A program made the position numbers and the translations under genes. From contig CAYRZU010000042.1 in NCBI GenBank assembly GCA_964428895.1, positions 1 through 29,959 on the forward strand: 29,959 nucleotides of DNA, given 5' to 3'. Below are positions 1 to 7,687 of the stretch, in pieces. Under the pieces are notes generated by a model. That model saw nothing but the letters and a program-made list of their open reading frames with translations. It made no database searches and was not told the DNA's origin. Source of the stretch: HyVt-337 sp964428895 (GTDB lineage Bacteria > Planctomycetota > Phycisphaerae > SM23-33). Numbering within the stretch: position 1 is the stretch's first letter; every line of letters starts with the position of its first letter.

Positions 1-74
1 CCATCATCCCCGAGCCAATCACACTGACGCTGCTGGGCCTTGGCGCGGCGGCCGTATTGACACGAAAGAGGTGA
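1..74 (+). CDS. PEP-CTERM protein, C-terminal end only (partial)
   Basis: Only the last 23 codons are present, in the frame starting at base 3 and ending with TGA at 72-74. They read PEP-like residues (IIPEPITLTLLGLG), a short hydrophobic stretch and a basic end (TRKR). That is the three-part PEP-CTERM signal recognised by exosortases for sorting to the cell envelope. The next gene begins 50 bases downstream on the same strand, so this is probably an upstream member of the same operon. Nothing can be said about the body of the protein. Confidence 0.7.
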   Translation, partial: IIPEPITLTLLGLGAAAVLTRKR

Positions 75-124
75 TCCCTAGCGGGACACGCACATGACAA
101 ACACAACTTCAAGGAGATAGGGCA

Positions 125-790
125 ATGGTAAGACCGCATCACATCTTGCTGACGGCAGCGGCGATCTTGTTTGTGGTGGTCTGGGCCGCCACGGCCGAGG
201 CCGCTTACAACGACGATACCAACAATCTGCCCAGCCCGTTCTACGAGCCCGAAGACATCTGGTACACCAACTACACCTACGACGGGCTCGACCGGCGGAT
301 CCGGACTGACGACATCTCCGTCGGCCCGCAATTGCCCCCGCCAGATCCCGGGTTCTGGATCGACAGCTTCTTTGACGTGACCTACCGGATCGAATTCGCC
401 GACGGCGTCGCGCCGCCGGACCTGTGGGACGTGACCACCACGGCTGAGATGCGCATCACCGGCCTGCCGTGGGACGGCGTGAATCCCACGCGGGAGTTCG
501 ATATCGAGATCCTGTCGCTGGAATTGGTCTCACCAAGCAATCCGGACATCATCCTGACTGAAAGCCCGGTCGAGATCTCCGGCGGCACGACGACGGTGAC
601 CGACCTCGGCGGCGGCATCTATCACATCGACAGCTTTTTCGACGTCTTCTTCGACCTGTCGATGCACGGCGTGGCTGGGCCATGGGAAAGCGGCGACTCG
701 CCCCAACCGGTGGTCGGCACACCGGAGCCGGCGACCTTGGGCCTGTTGGCCCTGGGCGGCCTGGCACTGCTGAAAGGAAGGAAGAACTAA
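125..790 (+). CDS. Secreted PEP-CTERM protein of unknown function
   Basis: This 221-residue protein starts at an ATG preceded by a good ribosome binding site (AAGGAG, about 113-118). Residues 1-26 form a signal peptide: basic start, hydrophobic core, AEA-type cleavage site. The last 25 residues form a PEP-CTERM signal with TPEPATLGLL followed by a hydrophobic run and the basic end KGRKN. The middle (about 27-195) is acidic, rich in Pro, Asp and Thr, lacks cysteine and probably forms beta-sandwich structure; the phrase IDSFFDV occurs twice. I do not recognise a named domain. It is likely exported and anchored at the outer envelope by an exosortase, with the closely spaced PEP-CTERM genes that follow. 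Confidence 0.85.
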   Translation: MVRPHHILLTAAAILFVVVWAATAEAAYNDDTNNLPSPFYEPEDIWYTNYTYDGLDRRIRTDDISVGPQLPPPDPGFWIDSFFDVTYRIEFADGVAPPDLWDVTTTAEMRITGLPWDGVNPTREFDIEILSLELVSPSNPDIILTESPVEISGGTTTVTDLGGGIYHIDSFFDVFFDLSMHGVAGPWESGDSPQPVVGTPEPATLGLLALGGLALLKGRKN

Positions 791-836
791 CCACCTGGCG
801 TCAACGGACACCAGCGAACCAGCGCGGAGACGAAGA

Positions 837-1442
837 ATGAAATACCTGATCGCGGTGACGGCTGTCCTGCTGCCTGTAACAATGGCTGCCAATGCAACCC
901 CGGTTCAGTGGACCGTGGCCTCGGGGGGAAACGGCCATTGGTATGAGATGTCCGGCTACCAGGCCAACTGGGCCGGCGCCAAGAGCGGCGCCGAGTCCAT
1001 GACCCACTTGGGAATGCCCGGGTATCTGGTCACCATCACGAGCCAGGCCGAACAAGACTTCGCCTACAGCGTCACCGGTGGCGCCTGGACGTGGATCGGC
1101 GCGACCGACGACGCGGCACAGGGCACGGTCGAGGGCCAGTGGATCTGGGCCACCGGTCCCGAAGCCGGGGGACTGTTCTGGCCCAGTGGGGGCGCCTACA
1201 GCTACGCCAATTGGTTCGCCGGCTCGCCAAACAACTTCGGGCCGGAGCATTACGCCAACATGCAGCCAGACGGCACCTGGGATGACGTTCGCGGCACCTC
1301 GACGCGGACCTTCCTGATCGAATACGGCACGGGCGTCCCCGAACCGGCGACGCTGGGCCTGCTTGGTGTGGGCGGAATTGCGATCTTGAGACGGCGAAGC
1401 CGTCAGGCGAAGACACTTTTGAAACGTGAAGAACAGAGATAG
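837..1442 (+). CDS. PEP-CTERM protein with C-type-lectin-like domain
   Basis: This 201-residue protein starts at 837, with a modest GGAGA ribosome binding site. A signal peptide (about 1-21) is followed by a C-type-lectin-like domain at about 24-163. Family features are WIGATDD (86-92), GQWIWATG (100-107), SPNN (130-133, where many lectins have EPN), EHYA (137-140) and TWDDV (147-151, the WND-like motif). Domains of this kind often bind sugars or ligands through calcium. Unlike animal C-type lectins it has no cysteine, so the usual disulfides are absent; bacterial versions can lack them. VPEPATLGLL and a basic stretch follow at about 167-190, but a 14-residue hydrophilic tail continues beyond the Arg cluster, which is unusual for PEP-CTERM. 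It lies 46 bases after the previous gene and 12 before the next, probably in one transcript. Confidence 0.85.
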   Translation: MKYLIAVTAVLLPVTMAANATPVQWTVASGGNGHWYEMSGYQANWAGAKSGAESMTHLGMPGYLVTITSQAEQDFAYSVTGGAWTWIGATDDAAQGTVEGQWIWATGPEAGGLFWPSGGAYSYANWFAGSPNNFGPEHYANMQPDGTWDDVRGTSTRTFLIEYGTGVPEPATLGLLGVGGIAILRRRSRQAKTLLKREEQR

Positions 1443-1454
1443 GAGAGAGAGGAC

Positions 1455-2165
1455 ATGAAGAGTTTACGTACGTTATGGGTCATTGCGGTAGTCGCGATGG
1501 CGACTGCCCTGGTTCCGGCAACGCACGCCGTAGCGGCGCCGATGTCGGTTCCACTGGACCTAAGTCATTGGACCAAGACGCAGCATACCGGCACGGGCAC
1601 GGCCGAGGTCACCGCCGACGGGCTGAAGCTCCACACGGTCAGCTATCGCGGCAACGTGTCGATGCAGTCCAACGACTTCTTCGACCTCACGCCCGGCGGC
1701 GATGTCCGCGTGAAATGGCGCATGGGAGACGGCACGCAGTACCAGTGGGGCGGACTGATCCTGATGACGCCCGGCGGGCTCTCTCGCGGCTCATCGCCGT
1801 ACAGTACGCACCATTCTTACTTGGGTAGCTACGTGGTCAGCCCCGGGCTGTGGTACTACACGCGCATCGAAGTCGACCCCGCGGGCATCTTTCACCACCG
1901 CACCGCCACCGGCAACTACGACGACCTCGGCGGTACCTACGTGACGGGCAAGACCACCGACTACACCGCCGACTATCCGAGTGGCCTGGATGATTCCCTG
2001 GGCCTGTATTGGTGGATGAACGACAACCGCGGCGTGGGAGTCAACTACTACATCGAACTGGGCGATGTCGTAATCGACCCGCTTCCCGAACCGGCGACGA
2101 TGGGCCTGCTGGGATTGGGCGGCTTGGCGGTTCTGAAACGGAAGAACTCGCGACACGAGTCGTGA
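1455..2165 (+). CDS. Secreted PEP-CTERM protein, lectin-like beta-sandwich likely
   Basis: This 236-residue protein begins 12 bases after the previous stop, with a strong AGGAGAGAG ribosome binding site. Residues 1-28 are a signal peptide ending near AVAA. The body (about 30-210) is rich in Thr, Gly, Tyr and Trp, with segments such as VRVKWRMGDGTQYQWGG and YYTRIEVDPAG. These recall concanavalin/LamG-type jellyroll proteins that describe a curve of exposed strands, but I cannot assign a family firmly. The end has LPEPATMGLLGLGG and the basic KRKNSRHES. No cysteine is visible. Export and exosortase-dependent anchoring are inferred from the two terminal signals. Confidence 0.85.
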   Translation: MKSLRTLWVIAVVAMATALVPATHAVAAPMSVPLDLSHWTKTQHTGTGTAEVTADGLKLHTVSYRGNVSMQSNDFFDLTPGGDVRVKWRMGDGTQYQWGGLILMTPGGLSRGSSPYSTHHSYLGSYVVSPGLWYYTRIEVDPAGIFHHRTATGNYDDLGGTYVTGKTTDYTADYPSGLDDSLGLYWWMNDNRGVGVNYYIELGDVVIDPLPEPATMGLLGLGGLAVLKRKNSRHES

Positions 2166-2203
2166 GAGACATTTCACAGCAAGGACAGATAAGGAGAATT
2201 GCG

Positions 2204-2881
2204 ATGCGTAAGACGTCTATGTACCTCGTAGGGATGGTGTGCGCTCTGATGGTGGCTGCCAACGCATCGGCGAGCGTGATGGACCTGTCGCCGTCGGCGG
2301 ATTCAACCTTGGACCGGCAGCACCCGACCGCCAACGGTGGCGGCGCGACCAACACGCTGGTTGGCGCCTATGTCAACAGTTCCGAGGAGAACCGCGCCAT
2401 CATGCAGTTCGACCTGGCCTCCTTTAACGGATGGACCATCAACAGCGCCACGCTCCACGTGTACCGTTACTACAAGTACTGGTATGAGCCGCTGACGATC
2501 GACTGCTTCCGCCTGACCGAGTCGTGGACCGAAGGCGGCGTGACCTGGAACACCCGCGACGGCTCGACCGCCTGGGGATCCGCCGGCGGCAGCTACGACG
2601 GAACCATCCGCGCGACCACGACCACGGCCGGCAGCGGAACGGGCGTGTGGTACACATGGGACATCACCTCGTTGGTTGAGGACTGGACCGATGGCGCCAG
2701 CGCCAACTACGGCCTAATGCTCAAGGGAAGGACCTTCTGGCATGTGATGAACGGGTTCAACAGCCGCGAGAACTCGTCGAACAACCCCTACCTCCGTGTC
2801 GACGCCACACCCGAACCGGCCACGACGGCCCTGCTCGGTCTGGGCGTCTGCGCGCTGCTGAGACGACGACGGAAGACCTAG
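2204..2881 (+). CDS. DNRLRE-domain PEP-CTERM protein
   Basis: This 225-residue protein starts at the ATG at 2204, chosen because AAGGAG lies just upstream (about 2191-2196) and a signal peptide follows at once (about 1-22, ending NASA). The frame is open further upstream but overlaps the previous gene. The body matches the DNRLRE pattern of secreted proteins: an N-terminal SADSTLDRQHPTANGG (acidic, exposed), a strand AIMQFDLASF, TINSATLHVYRY, the GGVTWNTRDG motif, WDITSLVEDW and YGLMLKG. The domain is a jellyroll also related to some carbohydrate-binding modules. The protein ends TPEPATTALLGLGV followed by RRRRKT, a PEP-CTERM signal. Probable role: structural or adhesive protein, or glycan binding, at the cell surface. 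Confidence 0.85.
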   Translation: MRKTSMYLVGMVCALMVAANASASVMDLSPSADSTLDRQHPTANGGGATNTLVGAYVNSSEENRAIMQFDLASFNGWTINSATLHVYRYYKYWYEPLTIDCFRLTESWTEGGVTWNTRDGSTAWGSAGGSYDGTIRATTTTAGSGTGVWYTWDITSLVEDWTDGASANYGLMLKGRTFWHVMNGFNSRENSSNNPYLRVDATPEPATTALLGLGVCALLRRRRKT

Positions 2882-2932
2882 AGACATTCCCCGCAACGTC
2901 TTCCACGCCGGACAGAAAGGGAGAGACTCTGA

Positions 2933-3571
2933 ATGAAACGCACACTCACATATCTGGCGACGCTGCTGGCCCTGACAGCCACAGCCAACGCCACCCCGTT
3001 CGACTACACCTACGCCATCGACACGGTGCTCAATATCCCGGCCGATAGCGCCCTGACCCTCGCCACCAGCAACGCCGTGATCACCAACGAAGGCGCTTGT
3101 GCCTACTATCAGCCGGTGGGCGGCAACCTCAACCAGGCCGTCATCGACTTTCACTTTGCGTTCGATGATCCGGTCCTGGACGGGCAAGTGTTCGCCAACT
3201 TCGCGTTCTTCAATTGGTGGTACGGCGAGGGCTGGGGCTGGCTGTACGGGTCCAAGGACGGTTCCAACTGGACCACGCTGATTGGCCAGATGGGCCCGCC
3301 TTCGGAGGGCGCGGGCGTCTACCCGGCGTTCGATGACACGCTGCCGTTGCAGATCCTCGGCGCTACGGACCTGTATTTCAGGGCCGTCATCGACAACACC
3401 AACACCTCCGGCAACAGCTCCAACCCGTTCCGAAACACCGCGCAGTTCCTGCGGTCGAGCCCGGACGGCGTGGACAACTTCCTGCTGGAGGTGAACTTTG
3501 TCCCCGAGCCGGCCACGGCCGGCCTGCTGGCGGTTGGTGGGATGGCACTGATCCGGAGGCGGTGGAAGTAG
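2933..3571 (+). CDS. Secreted PEP-CTERM protein of unknown function
   Basis: This 212-residue protein starts at an ATG preceded by AAAGGGAGAG. Residues 1-20 are a signal peptide with an ANA-type cleavage site. The body has aromatic-rich strands (FANFAFFNWWYGEGWGWLYG) and SKDGSNWTTL, a short pattern seen in secreted beta-sandwich proteins, but no family is recognised. It ends VPEPATAGLLAVGG followed by IRRRWK, a PEP-CTERM signal. It is the last gene of the first PEP-CTERM run before the assembly gap. The leaders of this gene and the previous one share GAGACATT and GGACAGA, consistent with duplication of these gene units. Confidence 0.85.
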   Translation: MKRTLTYLATLLALTATANATPFDYTYAIDTVLNIPADSALTLATSNAVITNEGACAYYQPVGGNLNQAVIDFHFAFDDPVLDGQVFANFAFFNWWYGEGWGWLYGSKDGSNWTTLIGQMGPPSEGAGVYPAFDDTLPLQILGATDLYFRAVIDNTNTSGNSSNPFRNTAQFLRSSPDGVDNFLLEVNFVPEPATAGLLAVGGMALIRRRWK

Positions 3572-3750
3572 ACCCCGGCGTGGGGGGGGGCGGGCGCGGG
3601 GGGTGGCCCCGCCCCCCGCGCCCAAAAGGTTGCAAGGGGGCCACGCCGCCAAGCTNNNNNNNNNNGGCGGGCGGGGGGGCGGTTGGGGGTTTGGCAGTGA
3701 TCGGGTGGGGGTGTATGTCGCCCCGGGCGTGGGCGGGGGCGGCCGAGGCG
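3572..3750. other. Assembly gap (10 N at 3656-3665) in low-complexity G/C sequence
   Basis: Ten N at 3656-3665 mark a scaffold join of unknown true size. The 84 bases before and 85 after are runs of G and C with repeated variants of CCCCGGCGTGGG and GGCGGG (compare 3574-3597 with 3721-3745), typical of poor read ends. No gene is supported here, and linkage between the PEP-CTERM operon and the minus-strand genes to the right is not proven. Confidence 0.9.
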
Positions 3751-4491
3751 TTAGCCCAGGCCCGCGGCGACAAAGTGGTAGCAGGTGGCCATCGCCTCGA
3801 TGATGTCGGCGCCGCTTTCTTCGTCGGTGGACACCCACCCGTCGTGGCCGATTGTCTTGATCGCCGCGAAGATCGGGGCGAAGTCGATCGCGCCCTCGCC
3901 CAGCACGCGCCAGTCCGTGTCGAAATCCTTCAGGTGGAAGTTGTCGATCACGTGGGCGAACCGGCGGATTAGACCGCCCATGTCGGAAACGCCCGATTTG
4001 GCCAGGTGGGCGGTGTCCACCGTTAGCCCCACCGTGCCCGGTTCGATCGCGTCGTAGAAGACATCCATGTCCTCAGGCAACATGATCGGACAGCCGACGT
4101 GATTGTGGATCGATAGCTTGGTTCCGACCTCCTGGGCCCCTCTGCCGAACTCGCTGAAGGTGGCGGCGATGCTCCGCAGAACATCGTCCGACAGACCCTC
4201 GCGGGAATGGTCGTAGCAGTAGATTACCAAGTCCGACCCGACGGCCGAGGCGAACGCGATGACCTTCCGAAGCGCGTCCCGCGAAGCGTCGTCGGCCAGC
4301 GTGCCGCCCGTGATCAGCCCGCTGCCCAACCCCGGCCGATCCGCCTGGAGGGACAGGAATCCCTCCGCGTCATCCACGTCGTATTGGTTGTACTTCGGTT
4401 GCAGTCCGTCATACCCGATGCGGCCATACGCATCGAAGTAGCGCTGCAATTGGTCGTCGGTATCGGTGGGGGCCGAGTAGGCGAGCTTCAT
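3751..4491 (-). CDS. Sugar phosphate isomerase/epimerase, xylose-isomerase-like TIM barrel
   Basis: This 246-residue protein starts at 4491, with an AAGAAGGAG ribosome binding site; the longer open frame upstream overlaps the next gene and has no family match. The fold is the xylose isomerase/AP endonuclease family 2 TIM barrel. Metal-binding positions typical of the family are visible: HNHVG (129-133), VDTAHL (158-163), NFHLKD (184-189) and the acidic DEES (223-226). There is no signal peptide, so it acts in the cytoplasm, probably interconverting keto or epimeric sugars from glycan breakdown. The exact substrate cannot be read from sequence. It lies 86 bases downstream of a membrane protein gene on the same strand. 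Confidence 0.85.
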   Translation of the reverse strand: MKLAYSAPTDTDDQLQRYFDAYGRIGYDGLQPKYNQYDVDDAEGFLSLQADRPGLGSGLITGGTLADDASRDALRKVIAFASAVGSDLVIYCYDHSREGLSDDVLRSIAATFSEFGRGAQEVGTKLSIHNHVGCPIMLPEDMDVFYDAIEPGTVGLTVDTAHLAKSGVSDMGGLIRRFAHVIDNFHLKDFDTDWRVLGEGAIDFAPIFAAIKTIGHDGWVSTDEESGADIIEAMATCYHFVAAGLG

Positions 4492-4577
4492 GGGCGGCTC
4501 CTTCTTGGCCGGTAATGAAGCGGCCATCATACAGCCCGGCCGCATCTTGACAAGGGAACGGGCCGGCGCCGTCAGAG

Positions 4578-5345
4578 CTACTCCTGAACGTTTGGATGCA
4601 GCGCCACTTCCTTGTGCTGCAGTGGGTGGAAGTAGAGCACGAACCCCACGGCTGAAAGGACCCATCCCGCCAGAAAGCACGGCCAATCGAATCGTTCGGG
4701 GACTTGGCGGAAGGCTTCCGACGTCCGCAGGATGAAGCTGAGTAGAATCAGTGCAAATCCGGCCGCCACCGGTGCTGCCGGCCAATATCGCCGGCGCCGC
4801 GCCGCGAACGGCCCAACGTAGATGAATGCCACCCCCGCCGCCGCCAACAGCGCCGAAACCAACAGCGGCGCCCACACCGGCGCTACCCATGCCACGGGGA
4901 TCAGGTACAGCACGTCCCATTCGTGCACAGATGCCGGCCAACCGACCAAGGCCCGAAGGAACACGTAGTAGAAGATGTCCCACAGCGCGAAGCTCAGGAG
5001 GAACGCGCCCAGCATCTCTCCCCGACGGCGGCGGATCGCCCACGCCACAGCCAGGAGCAGCACGATGGGGACCGGCTCACGGATGATCTCCGTGAGCACC
5101 AGGCGCGAGTATTCATGCCCGGCTTCGGTGAGCTGTTCGGCCGACAGCAGCGGCAGGGCGCCATCGGCCGCTTCCGGGAAGTGCGCGTTGCGGAGCGGAA
5201 TCAGCGAGTGACGTAGGTCGGCGACGATGACGGCCTCGATATAGGCCAGCGACACCGAGACCAAGACCACCGCGATCAACATCCGCATCAGCCGCCGCGA
5301 CTGCCAGCGGTGACGCAATGGAACCAGATGAGGCGTCTGCGACAT
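4578..5345 (-). CDS. Multi-pass membrane protein of unknown function
   Basis: This 255-residue protein starts at 5345 (GGGGAGAA upstream). A basic N-terminus is followed by about six hydrophobic segments, near residues 20-40, 88-104, 110-128, 144-178 (long enough for two), 186-205 and 222-242. Between the first two is a soluble stretch of about 45 residues, including ALPLLSAEQLTEAGHEYSRL. The second and third helices are separated by RRRRGEM, which places that loop in the cytoplasm by the positive-inside rule. I do not recognise a family. It may be co-transcribed with the isomerase gene downstream, but the two have no obvious functional link. Confidence 0.75.
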   Translation of the reverse strand: MSQTPHLVPLRHRWQSRRLMRMLIAVVLVSVSLAYIEAVIVADLRHSLIPLRNAHFPEAADGALPLLSAEQLTEAGHEYSRLVLTEIIREPVPIVLLLAVAWAIRRRRGEMLGAFLLSFALWDIFYYVFLRALVGWPASVHEWDVLYLIPVAWVAPVWAPLLVSALLAAAGVAFIYVGPFAARRRRYWPAAPVAAGFALILLSFILRTSEAFRQVPERFDWPCFLAGWVLSAVGFVLYFHPLQHKEVALHPNVQE

Positions 5346-5410
5346 GGCGTTCTCCCCATACAACCCTAGTGTCGCATACCGGAGGCAAACAAACAAGGCG
5401 ACCGGCGAAT

Positions 5411-5677
5411 CTACTGTCGCTGGCGGACCTGCACCCAGGCGAATTCGCGATAGTGGCGGTGGGTCTTGCCGCAGGAGCGACACTTGAACCAGCGAAAATA
5501 CTTGGGGGTGCTGGCCGGGGTCATTCGGGTCCCGCAGCGGGGGCAGTAGAGGTCGCGGGGCACGTTGACCTCCACCCGCATCTTTCCGGCCAGCACACGC
5601 GGGCTCCGGAGCACGGGGCGGCCCACCACGGGGCCCACGGCTTGGGCGAGTGAGGTAGCTTCCTTCTTGGTGATCAT
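5411..5677 (-). CDS. Small zinc-ribbon protein of phage-like island
   Basis: This 88-residue protein has a treble-clef/zinc-ribbon pattern, CPRCG (45-49) and CRSCG (66-70), followed by a basic KTHRHYREF. The N-terminal 40 residues have no recognised domain. It starts at 5677, where its ATG shares four bases (ATGA) with the stop of the upstream gene, and GAGGGA sits just before it, so the two are translationally coupled. A longer frame exists upstream but has no ribosome binding site and would lie inside the neighbour. A nucleic-acid-binding or structural role is likely from the zinc ribbon; nothing more specific can be said. It is the last gene of the minus-strand island operon. Confidence 0.65.
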   Translation of the reverse strand: MITKKEATSLAQAVGPVVGRPVLRSPRVLAGKMRVEVNVPRDLYCPRCGTRMTPASTPKYFRWFKCRSCGKTHRHYREFAWVQVRQRQ

Positions 5678-5958
5678 GATTCCCTCTTTGACTTGGGTTG
5701 GTGACAGGGGTTGGCCGACTCGCACGGGCTCAGCACGAGGACGTCCGAGATGGCGGACCGGACGATGCTCCAGCGGGTGTGGCTGTCGTCGGTGGCGTTG
5801 TCGGCCAGGGCGATCCACCCGGCCAGCACCACGTGCGACCGGGCCACGTCGATCAGCCGCCCATAGGCAACCGTTTGCATGGGCTCGTCACTGCCCTCGC
5901 AGTGATCGGCAAAGCGGATCTCCACCACGCGTCCAATGAGCTTTCGGGTCAGCTTCAT
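5674..5958 (-). CDS. Small Lsm/SH3-like beta-barrel protein of phage-like island
   Basis: This 94-residue protein begins at 5958, overlapping the stop of the replication-like gene by ATGA. Its pattern (GRVVEIRFADH near 9-19, AYGRLIDVARSHVVLAGW at 31-48, IVRSAISDVLVL at 65-76) is a run of alternating strands ending in a conserved IVRSAI-type strand. From memory, small prophage and plasmid proteins show this layout and resemble an Lsm or SH3-like barrel. It may be an accessory or regulatory factor. No catalytic residues are seen. Translational coupling on both sides argues that it is real and works with its neighbours. Confidence 0.6.
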   Translation of the reverse strand: MKLTRKLIGRVVEIRFADHCEGSDEPMQTVAYGRLIDVARSHVVLAGWIALADNATDDSHTRWSIVRSAISDVLVLSPCESANPCHQPKSKRES

Positions 5959-6992
5959 GAGGTCGGCTCCGAGGGCTGGGCGGCGCGGCCTTGCCACCAT
6001 TCGGCCTGGGCCGTCGCGTCGGTGGCGATTCGGAACCGTCGTTTGTGATCGGCCACGATCGCGGCTCGATCGGCGGCCGGTAGGGCGTCCCACGCGGCGA
6101 GCATCTCGGCGCGCAGGCCGGCATCGGCGGCAGCTCTGGCTTGGGCGGCCGGGTCCACTCTTGGTCGAGCCGCTTCGGCGGCACGACGGTCATCATGGGC
6201 GGCGTTGTCGGCTTCGATCAAGGTGTCCGCCAAGTACCAGATTCCCCAGGTGGGCTCCCGCTCCCCCTTGTCGGGGTTGTGGGTCCGGACTCGCTTACGC
6301 CATCGGCGCCGGGCCCGGGCCAGATCGTCGGTGGTCAGACTCCCGATCCGTTGCATCGTGATTCCGCGATCGAAGAGATGGCGGGCCGCCTGGGTGGCGC
6401 TGCACTCAGGTATCAGCGTTGGCGCCCGCTCTATGTTGCCGGCGGCCCGGTTGAACTGCCCGATCAGCTCATTGAGGTGCGCCACAGCGGTCGAGGCGCC
6501 CGTTGCTGGGCTCTGAGGCGACTGAAGGTCAGAGCCGGGGGAGGTCTGGGAGTTGCTCTCGTTGTCTGTTTCATTCTCGGACTTGTTCTCGTTCTCTGAC
6601 CCCGTGTTCGGGTCGCTTCCGGGCCGTTGCCGCGCCGTTTCCGGCTCGCGGGGAAACCGGAGATCGGTGGTCCGATCGCTCCGCAAGAGCCTCTTGACGT
6701 CGACCATGTGAACATACTCACACCCGTCGAATTCGTAGGCGACAAGGAGACCGACCTCGATCAATTCGTTGCGCCACCGAGCGACGTCGCGGGCCCGGAC
6801 ATCGCCGCGTTCCCATCGGAGCGTAAACAACTGCCCCAGCAATTGCTGGGGGCTGCCCCAGTAGTTGCCGAAGTCGTCAGACTGGGTCAGCAGACGCAAG
6901 TAGAGCGTCTCGGCGCCGACCGAACATCGGTTGATCTTCATGCTAAACGGGTAGCTCTTGCGGAGCGGTACCCACGGGTCTCGCTTGGCCAT
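5955..6992 (-). CDS. Replisome-organizer/DnaD-like replication protein, phage-type
   Basis: This 345-residue protein starts at 6992 behind GGGGGACC. Residues about 10-110 look like a winged-helix DNA-binding domain (phrases MKINRCSVGAETLYLRLL and GNYWGSPQQLLGQLF). Residues about 120-165 are a disordered Asn/Glu/Ser-rich linker (SENENKSENETDNES), typical of phage replisome organizers and DnaD/O-like proteins. The C-terminal half is helical and basic (DLARARRRWRKRV), then Ala-rich, ending in a stretch with WW and Arg. The family's role is to bind an origin and load helicase. Assignment is by architecture, not a close match; a generic phage hypothetical is the alternative. Its stop overlaps the next start by ATGA. 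Confidence 0.6.
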   Translation of the reverse strand: MAKRDPWVPLRKSYPFSMKINRCSVGAETLYLRLLTQSDDFGNYWGSPQQLLGQLFTLRWERGDVRARDVARWRNELIEVGLLVAYEFDGCEYVHMVDVKRLLRSDRTTDLRFPREPETARQRPGSDPNTGSENENKSENETDNESNSQTSPGSDLQSPQSPATGASTAVAHLNELIGQFNRAAGNIERAPTLIPECSATQAARHLFDRGITMQRIGSLTTDDLARARRRWRKRVRTHNPDKGEREPTWGIWYLADTLIEADNAAHDDRRAAEAARPRVDPAAQARAAADAGLRAEMLAAWDALPAADRAAIVADHKRRFRIATDATAQAEWWQGRAAQPSEPTS

Positions 6993-7007
6993 CAGGTCCC
7001 CCGATTC

Positions 7008-7256
7008 CTACTCGTCCCGGCCGCCGGCGCACTGCCGGTCCTCGACCGCGGTGTAACCGGTCAGCGTCTCAAACTGGTCGTCATCGAGCATCACCACGCG
7101 CCGTTCGAGCGTCAGGTCGACCAATACGTAGGCCGCCATCATGCGCAATAACGTGTCGCCGGATTCGGCCACGAGCTCCAATTGCCCCGCGTTGTCTCGG
7201 AAGTGAGCTCGAAACTGGTCCAACTGAGCCTGCAATACGGTCGCCATTCGATCCAT
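7008..7256 (-). CDS. Small protein of unknown function, phage-like island
   Basis: This 82-residue protein lies 15 bases upstream of the replication-like gene on the same strand. The ATG at 7256 has GGGGAA about 7 bases before it; a second ATG three codons later is possible. The sequence is mostly helical (MATVLQAQLDQFRAHF, LLRMMAAYVLVDLTLE), then acidic (MLDDDQFETLTGY). No domain is recognised. Tight spacing and shared strand suggest it belongs to the same operon and mobile-element module. Confidence 0.5.
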   Translation of the reverse strand: MDRMATVLQAQLDQFRAHFRDNAGQLELVAESGDTLLRMMAAYVLVDLTLERRVVMLDDDQFETLTGYTAVEDRQCAGGRDE

Positions 7257-7395
7257 CGTCTGTTCCCCAGGGCCAGGCCCGTCGCAGCGGGCGGTTCATA
7301 ACGTTCGTGCGCGTGGTGACCTTCGTTGGCTCGACACGGCGGGCGGCGCCGCCATCCATGCGCGGCCGGCGCATCACGCCTCGCCGCATCGAGCA

Positions 7396-7671
7396 TCAAG
7401 AGCCGGCCGGCGCGTCTCCCCCCAAGACGCGCCGACCCGGCAAGGAACCGTCCGGAACCGCCGGCCGAGACAAGGCCCCGAGGCGGTGGGAGGGAGTGGC
7501 CGCAAGAGCCCGGACGCCGGGCGACGCCGATGGTGGGTGCATCGGGCCGCAACGCGGGCGGAAGGGGACCCCCGTTGCGGGTGTCGGCCTCGACGGGTAG
7601 CGTCGTGAGGATGGCCGACGCTTACGGTTCCGTTCGGCTACAGGAGTCAGGTTGGCACGGTCCGTTGCCAT
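7396..7671 (-). CDS. Doubtful small basic reading frame in island gap
   Basis: This 91-codon frame starts 16 bases after the stop of the upstream island gene and partly fills an otherwise empty 431-base stretch (7257-7687). The first 25 residues (MATDRANLTPVAERNRKRR) could be protein, but the rest is Pro/Arg/Ser-rich like chance frames in GC-rich DNA, and no good ribosome binding site is seen. The remaining 7257-7395 holds nothing I can support. Confidence 0.25.
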   Translation of the reverse strand: MATDRANLTPVAERNRKRRPSSRRYPSRPTPATGVPFRPRCGPMHPPSASPGVRALAATPSHRLGALSRPAVPDGSLPGRRVLGGDAPAGS

Positions 7672-7687
7672 GAGTGCGTTCCGTCAG

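Noticed and set aside
7139..7552. Minus-strand frame of 137 codons in the island gap
   Set aside because: It overlaps the better-supported small gene at 7008-7256 and has no ribosome binding site or protein-like composition.
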